Source: an uncultured Clostridia bacterium (lineage in GTDB: Bacteria; Bacillota; Clostridia; Christensenellales; Borkfalkiaceae). From it: DNA of 35,199 nucleotides. The stretch lies in the NCBI GenBank assembly GCA_958419945.1, contig CATZIC010000017.1:1-35199 (forward strand), in the 5' to 3' direction. The translations under genes were made by a program, and so were the position numbers. The notes under the pieces are model-generated. The model saw only the letters and a list, made by a program, of their open reading frames with translations. It had not been told where the DNA came from and did no database searches. Position 1 is the stretch's first letter; each line of letters begins with the position of its first letter. Of the stretch, positions 31,603-35,199 are shown in pieces.

Positions 31603-31986
31603 TTATCCGCGAATAAGCGAAATTGCGCCGACTAAACCTTGGCAAAATAAGGCAGTTTCCGGCTGAGGTTGCGGCGACTGTACGGATATATACCAAAATA
31701 GGAAGGTTACTGCCGTAAGTGCCACAATGGTTATTATGAATATAAGCGACCACTTTTTACTTACCTTTACAAGAATAATCGACATAACGAGTGACACGAA
31801 GGTTGAAATGCCGCCGCCCACAAACCACAAGATACCGACTAGTACCAGTGAAAGCACTTTACCAAGCTGCGAGGCAGACCCGAAATGCGCACTCATAAAA
31901 ATTGCCAGCGCAGTAACGTGAATTGCCGCCGCCACGGCCACTATTATGCTACATATTATAAAATAAGCTTTTTGCCCTTTAGACAT
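31603..31986 (-). CDS. Small membrane protein of unknown function
   Basis: A 127-residue protein with three or four hydrophobic helices (about 7-32, 40-70 and 77-100) and a short Pro/Gln-rich loop (SPQPQPE) before the C-terminal segment. No family is recognised. GAGGAG precedes the ATG. A near-consensus promoter (TTGACA at 32040-32045, 17 bp, TAAAAT at 32017-32022 on the minus strand) drives it, back to back with the exonuclease promoter. Confidence 0.75.
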   Translation of the reverse strand: MSKGQKAYFIICSIIVAVAAAIHVTALAIFMSAHFGSASQLGKVLSLVLVGILWFVGGGISTFVSLVMSIILVKVSKKWSLIFIITIVALTAVTFLFWYISVQSPQPQPETALFCQGLVGAISLIRG

Positions 31987-32016
31987 TATGAACTCCTCTT
32001 TACTTCTTTTTATGCT

Positions 32017-32086
32017 ATTTTATCATAAGCATAATATTATGTCAATACTTGATTTGACTTCAAAGTTATGCTATACTTTAATTATT
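32017..32086. promoter_or_regulatory. Back-to-back divergent promoters
   Basis: Minus strand: TTGACA (32040-32045), 17 bp, TAAAAT (32017-32022). Plus strand: TTGATT (32049-32054), 17 bp, TGC-TATACT (32072-32077). The -35 boxes are 3 bp apart. The plus-strand start point falls 2-3 nt before the exonuclease ATG. Confidence 0.75.
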
Positions 32087-32692
32087 ATGATACTATACTT
32101 CGATACGGAAACCACGGGACTAAGACCCGGTAGAATTATTCAACTTGCTTACATTTTAGATTACGGCGATAAAATTACCGCCAAGAACTTTTATTTTAAC
32201 GTACCGTATATCGAACCGGGCGCAAGCATGGTGCACGGAATTACCATTGAAAAACTTGAAGTTTTATCAAAAGGCAAAGTCTTTTACGATTACATAGACG
32301 AGATTGAGCGTGATTTTAAAGAGGCAAACCTTATAGTTGCGCACAATTTTAACTTTGACTTTAACTTTATGAGTAATGAATTTAAGTTAAACTTTAAAAC
32401 CTTTACTTATAAGGAAAGTTTAGATACCATGCGCTACTTTACGCCCATACTTAAACTTTCAAGGCCATATGGGCGCGGGATTAAATACCCAAAACTTGAG
32501 GAACTGTGCGAGTGTATGGACGTGTATCCGTTTGAGATTTCAGCCTTTGTTAAAGACCATTTTGGGGTGGAAGCAAGCCATAACCACGACGCCACTTACG
32601 ATACGGCGGCTATGTTTTTGGCTGTAAAAAACGGTTTGGAAAAAATTCCCGAATTAGCTGAATATCTTAAAAAATTTAACACCCTGGAGTGA
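32087..32692 (+). CDS. DnaQ-like DEDDh 3'-5' exonuclease
   Basis: A 201-residue exonuclease of the DnaQ/RNase T superfamily. Exo I is D6-T-E8-T-T-G-L, Exo II is HNFNFD91, and Exo III is H167-D-A-T-Y-D172, so all four metal-binding acidic residues and the general-base histidine are present. It lacks polymerase or other added domains and is about the size of stand-alone epsilon-like exonucleases. The start at 32087 (MILYFDTETTG) is preferred: an in-frame ATG 99 bp upstream lies before the promoter. With an extended -10 at 32072-32077 and no Shine-Dalgarno, the message is probably leaderless. Whether it proofreads replication or trims nucleic acid elsewhere cannot be told. Confidence 0.88.
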   Translation: MILYFDTETTGLRPGRIIQLAYILDYGDKITAKNFYFNVPYIEPGASMVHGITIEKLEVLSKGKVFYDYIDEIERDFKEANLIVAHNFNFDFNFMSNEFKLNFKTFTYKESLDTMRYFTPILKLSRPYGRGIKYPKLEELCECMDVYPFEISAFVKDHFGVEASHNHDATYDTAAMFLAVKNGLEKIPELAEYLKKFNTLE

Positions 32693-32762
32693 TTTTTCTG
32701 TTTTTTAACGCTACTTTGGCAAAATAACTGCTATATTTTCAAAATTTTTCAAAATTTTTTAA

Positions 32763-32809
32763 CAATTCATATGAATTGTGTTGACAATCATATGAATGTA
32801 TGTTATAAT
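32763..32809 (+). promoter_or_regulatory. Consensus promoter with palindromic operators (DUF1836 gene)
   Basis: TTGACA (32781-32786), 17 bp, TATAAT (32804-32809): a perfect sigma-A promoter. A 16-bp perfect palindrome CAATTCATATGAATTG occupies 32763-32778, just upstream of the -35. A half-size copy TCATATGAAT lies in the spacer (32788-32797). This suggests autorepression by the encoded HTH protein. Confidence 0.8.
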
Positions 32810-32840
32810 TCACTTGAAATTAAAGGAGAGGACCATAAAA

Positions 32841-33419
32841 ATGCAATATTTTCCCGGAACGAACATAAAGGTAAAGACTAAGGACGTGGCAAGTTTTTTG
32901 AACGGGCTATTTGCGTATGGTGAAATCAATCAAACCCAACTTATGAAGGTTACGGGGCTTACGCAGTCCACGATACAAAATTGGGTAAACCGTGGTTGGG
33001 TGGCGAAAAGCAACGGAAAGGGTTACGACCGTGATAAGGTTGCAAGGATACTTATAATAAACATGCTAAGGCAGACCATGAGCCTTGACAATATTTCAAG
33101 CCTGTTGTTTTTTATAAACGGCAAGACGGAAACAACCGACGACGATATAATAAGGGAATCGACCTTGTATATTTTAGCGTGCAGGATTTTGTTTTCGGAA
33201 AAGTTTTCGACAAAAGAAATAGACAGTCTTATTAAAGCCGAACTTAAAGAGTATCCGGAATTTTACAATCACAGAAAAAGACTTGCGCTTGGAATTTCCA
33301 TAATAGTAAAAGCCTTTATGGCGGCGAGCGTTATACGGGAACTTGACAGCACTATGACTATGGTTACCGCATACAGAAAGGAAATCGAGGCGGGCACAAA
33401 AAAAGAGGAAAAGGATTAG
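32841..33419 (+). CDS. DUF1836 family DNA-binding protein
   Basis: A 192-residue protein of the DUF1836 family, which has a MerR-like helix-turn-helix. The HTH region is visible at about 25-65 (QTQLMKVTGLTQSTIQNWVNRGWV), then YDRDKVARILIINMLRQ, typical of the family. The start at 32841 is chosen because GGAGAGG precedes it; an in-frame ATG at 32796 lies inside the promoter spacer. The function is not established for the family. The palindromes at the promoter point to self-regulation. Confidence 0.85.
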   Translation: MQYFPGTNIKVKTKDVASFLNGLFAYGEINQTQLMKVTGLTQSTIQNWVNRGWVAKSNGKGYDRDKVARILIINMLRQTMSLDNISSLLFFINGKTETTDDDIIRESTLYILACRILFSEKFSTKEIDSLIKAELKEYPEFYNHRKRLALGISIIVKAFMAASVIRELDSTMTMVTAYRKEIEAGTKKEEKD

Positions 33420-33436
33420 TCCTTTTTACAAAACTT

Positions 33437-33509
33437 TCAGTGTAAAAATTTAAAATAATGCCGAAAAAACTCGGCTAAGGGCGAATACTTTGCCATCACT
33501 GATTTTTTT
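33437..33509 (+). terminator. Branched terminator-like structure after the DUF1836 gene
   Basis: TCAGTG (33437-33442) pairs with CACTGA (33497-33502), directly followed by seven T. The enclosed part holds the hairpin GCCGA..TCGGC and a GGC..GCC pair. The stem is short, so termination may be partial. Confidence 0.5.
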
Positions 33510-33539
33510 AAAGACTGACAACTTAAATAAAATTAGTTC

Positions 33540-33735
33540 GCTTAATTCTTTAAAAATGCGAAGCAATTTTAGGGGATAAAACGCAAAGAGAAAGGCGGAA
33601 AATCGACCGAAGTCGTACTTGCCGTACAACGAGGGAGAGTTTGCGACTTTGTCACAGCGTTTTGCCGCTAAAATAATTAGTGGTGGCGGAAATATGCGCC
33701 CAAATAAAAATATTATATATCAAGAGGTATTTATT
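33540..33735 (+). promoter_or_regulatory. Structured 5' leader of the NfeD-like gene
   Basis: Nearly 200 nt precede the NfeD-like start without a coding frame that looks real. An 8-bp stem (33608-33615 with 33644-33651) encloses GTAC-TTGCC-GTAC, and a second hairpin CCGCTA..TAGTGG lies at 33665-33683. The segment AAACGCAAAG at about 33569-33578 recalls riboswitch junctions, but no known class fits. Confidence 0.4.
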
Positions 33736-34341
33736 ATGTGGTGGGAAACACTAAATTTAGCGCAAAAAATATTCTTTTGCATAGCTACACCCGCATCGGT
33801 ACTACTTATCGTACAGATAGTTTTGATGCTTATAGGATTCGGTTCGGGCGGCGTTGATGCGGACGCAGACGTTTCGGTCGACGGAGATATGGCGGACTTT
33901 GACGGAACCGATGCAGGTTCGGGTGAAGTTCTTGACGCAGACAACGGATTCGGACTGTTTACTTTAAGAGGACTTATCGCCTTTTTTGCGGTCGGCGGTT
34001 GGGTTGGTTATACCCTTGCGGACGGCAACGTCGTACTTTCGGTGGCACTCGCTCTTGTTTCAGGGGCGGCGGCGCTTGTACTTATGGGACTTTTGCTTAA
34101 ATGGCTTGTGTCCTTACAGTCTAACGGAAACTTAAGACCGAGCGAAGCAATAGGACTTACCGCGGAAGTTTACCTTACCATTCCCCCGAAAGATCAGGGT
34201 AAGGGCAAAATAAACGTTTTGCTTGACGAAAGGCTTGTGGAATTTTCCGCCGTACAAACGGGAGACAGTCCTATCGCTACCGGTAAAAAGGTTAAAATTT
34301 TAAGCACCGTTGCGGACAGCTTTGTGGTGGAAGAAGTTTAA
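33736..34341 (+). CDS. NfeD-like membrane protein with OB-fold domain
   Basis: A 201-residue membrane protein resembling the NfeD/YuaF group. A first helix lies at about 10-36, an Asp-rich extracytoplasmic loop at 40-65 (VDADADVSVDGDMADFDGTD), helices at 70-92 and 95-122, and a C-terminal OB-fold-like domain from about 135 (LRPSEAIGLTAEV to the end). NfeD proteins usually pair with a flotillin/SPFH protein at membrane microdomains; no flotillin gene follows here within the window. The start at 33736 (MWWETL) has AGAGG upstream; an earlier in-frame ATG at 33619 falls in the structured leader. Confidence 0.8.
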   Translation: MWWETLNLAQKIFFCIATPASVLLIVQIVLMLIGFGSGGVDADADVSVDGDMADFDGTDAGSGEVLDADNGFGLFTLRGLIAFFAVGGWVGYTLADGNVVLSVALALVSGAAALVLMGLLLKWLVSLQSNGNLRPSEAIGLTAEVYLTIPPKDQGKGKINVLLDERLVEFSAVQTGDSPIATGKKVKILSTVADSFVVEEV

Positions 34342-34432
34342 TGCACCTAACGGTGCAATGAAGACGCTTCGCTAATGAAGAATGAAGACGCTATCGCTAA
34401 TGAAGTGCGACTTCGTCGCATTGACACAAGGA
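34341..34432 (-). repeat. G array, inverted orientation
   Basis: Reverse complement of the TTCATT-spaced hairpin type: TGCACC-TAAC-GGTGCA, AATGAAGACGC units twice, and TGCGAC-TTCG-TCGCA. It starts at the stop codon of the NfeD-like gene. Confidence 0.7.
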
Positions 34433-34448
34433 TTTAGAGTAATTATAT

Positions 34449-34485
34449 AAAAATGCTCGTTAACGGGCTTATAGGCGGACTTTTA
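34449..34485 (-). repeat. E element, the only full copy in this orientation
   Basis: On the minus strand it reads AAAAGTCCGCCTATAAGCCC then GTTAACGAGCATTTTTA. All 12 other copies lie on the plus strand. Confidence 0.75.
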
Positions 34486-34542
34486 GGTTTTGGAACAACA
34501 TTAATGATGGGGAAAGCCGCTGGTTTAAGACATAATTTATGA
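34453..34542 (+). CDS. Possible 29-residue hydrophobic mini-protein made from an E element
   Basis: ATG at 34453 to TGA at 34540-34542 encodes MLVNGLIGGLLGFGTTLMM and a short basic tail. No Shine-Dalgarno precedes it. The first eleven codons are E repeat and match the frame used in the esterase signal peptide. It may be a chance frame. Confidence 0.25.
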   Translation: MLVNGLIGGLLGFGTTLMMGKAAGLRHNL

Positions 34543-34559
34543 TTTAAGGAGGGTTATTA

Positions 34560-35015
34560 ATGAAAAACAAAACCGGTGTGATTGATTTCATTATTACGGC
34601 GATCTTTGTAATTGTCTCTTGTTTCGCAATAGGCAAAATTTTCAATAACCGTGTTAACAAATTTGGCGGAAAAATCACTATGGATAACTACCAGTCTATT
34701 TTGAGCGAATATGTTTCCCGTGACCTTATGGGCAGCGGAGATTATCACATAATGACCTATGACTACGCTGTTGAACTCATACCGCTGAACAACTATACCC
34801 TATATAACGTTACCGTAGAGTACGTTTTAGAAAGCGAATACTCCAGTATAAACGGCACTCATACCGCAACCTTTTCTTCTGTTAAAGGTAAAGCAAGGAA
34901 AGAAGGTCGTGTTACATACGAGTACCCAACAGGAACTAGCGCACCGCTGATTCCTCCGGATATTACGATCAGAATTATCTCTATTTCGGGAAGATATAGG
35001 TATTCAGGAGGCTAA
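34560..35015 (+). CDS. Membrane-anchored protein of unknown function
   Basis: A 151-residue protein with one N-terminal membrane helix (about 8-26), then a mostly beta-type extracytoplasmic part that includes YDYAVELIPLNNYTLYNVTVEY and ends in RYRYSGG. No family is recognised. AAGGAGGG stands 7 nt before the ATG. The next gene starts 1 bp after the stop, so the two form an operon. Confidence 0.75.
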   Translation: MKNKTGVIDFIITAIFVIVSCFAIGKIFNNRVNKFGGKITMDNYQSILSEYVSRDLMGSGDYHIMTYDYAVELIPLNNYTLYNVTVEYVLESEYSSINGTHTATFSSVKGKARKEGRVTYEYPTGTSAPLIPPDITIRIISISGRYRYSGG

Positions 35016-35016
35016 T

Positions 35017-35199
35017 ATGAAAAGACTATTTACGGCTTCGAACGTACAGTTTATAATTTTACTGACAGTTTCCATTATTATGACTGTTTTTGCCCTTCTT
35101 TTTAAGCCCTTTCCAGCAAGTCTTATTCTTCTTTTTCAACTATTGACGACAGTGGGAATTCTGGAAATTCGTTTTGCATATCAAATTGCTCGTTTTCAC
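35017..35199 (+). CDS. Membrane protein, 3' end beyond the window
   Basis: 61 codons are visible from ATG at 35017 (AGGAGG upstream) to the window end with no stop. Two hydrophobic helices can be seen (about 11-29 and 33-52), followed by a more polar segment ending at the window edge. Start codon and stop of the preceding gene are 1 bp apart. No family is recognised from this part. Confidence 0.65.
   Translation, partial: MKRLFTASNVQFIILLTVSIIMTVFALLFKPFPASLILLFQLLTTVGILEIRFAYQIARFH

Noticed and set aside
33540..33735. Cyclic-di-GMP riboswitch suggested by AACGCAAAG
   Set aside because: The rest of the conserved core and the helices of that class could not be found.

Overview
The window looks like part of a Gram-positive Bacillota chromosome, most likely an uncultured gut Clostridia. 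The signs are AGGAGG-type ribosome binding sites, sigma-A promoters (TTGACA/TATAAT), lipobox signal peptides, a DUF1836 protein, an Rrf2 regulator and no outer-membrane genes. The taxonomic placement is inference. No rRNA, tRNA, CRISPR array or transposase was seen.

Layout. 1-669 is a hairpin-repeat block. 670-2292 (-) is a Na+/phosphate symporter. 2371-2961 is more repeats. 2962-4140 is a small island of two tandem XRE-type regulators and a divergent SLOG-like gene, with a short repeat on each side. 4141-4477 holds repeats and a strong terminator.

The core, 4404-25825, is one large minus-strand fructan-utilisation locus under a divergent LacI-type regulator (26079-27041). In transcription order: cytoplasmic GH32 (24129-25538), a 58-residue two-helix microprotein (23945-24121), lipoprotein GH32 (21866-23938), a complete Opp/Dpp-type ABC importer (binding protein, two permeases, two ATPases; 15848-21850), a 986-residue LamG/Ig surface protein with an unusual Gly/Cys-rich C-terminal anchor (12841-15801), an internal terminator-like hairpin, two more lipoprotein GH32s, a lipoprotein SGNH/DUF4886 esterase, a XylB-like FGGY kinase, a second cytoplasmic GH32, and an intrinsic terminator. 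Three near-identical 14-bp operators lie in a tandemly duplicated control region ahead of the first gene. The inferred pathway is surface capture, deacylation and endo-cleavage of a fructan, uptake of oligosaccharides through an Opp-type transporter instead of a PTS or CUT1 system, cytoplasmic hydrolysis, then phosphorylation.

27042-28243 is a dense repeat field. Then come an Rrf2 Fe-S-type regulator, a GltS-like glutamate symporter overlapping an upstream PlsC acyltransferase with a zinc ribbon, a small membrane protein, a DnaQ-like exonuclease, a DUF1836 regulator with palindromic operators, an NfeD-like membrane protein with a long structured leader, and two small membrane-protein genes, the last cut by the window end.

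The most novel material is the repeat system. It comprises at least six families of hairpin-forming repeats whose stems covary between copies. One is a 132-134 bp cloverleaf-like element present twice and both times placed at the same position inside a second, about 35-bp repeat that occurs 13 times in this window.
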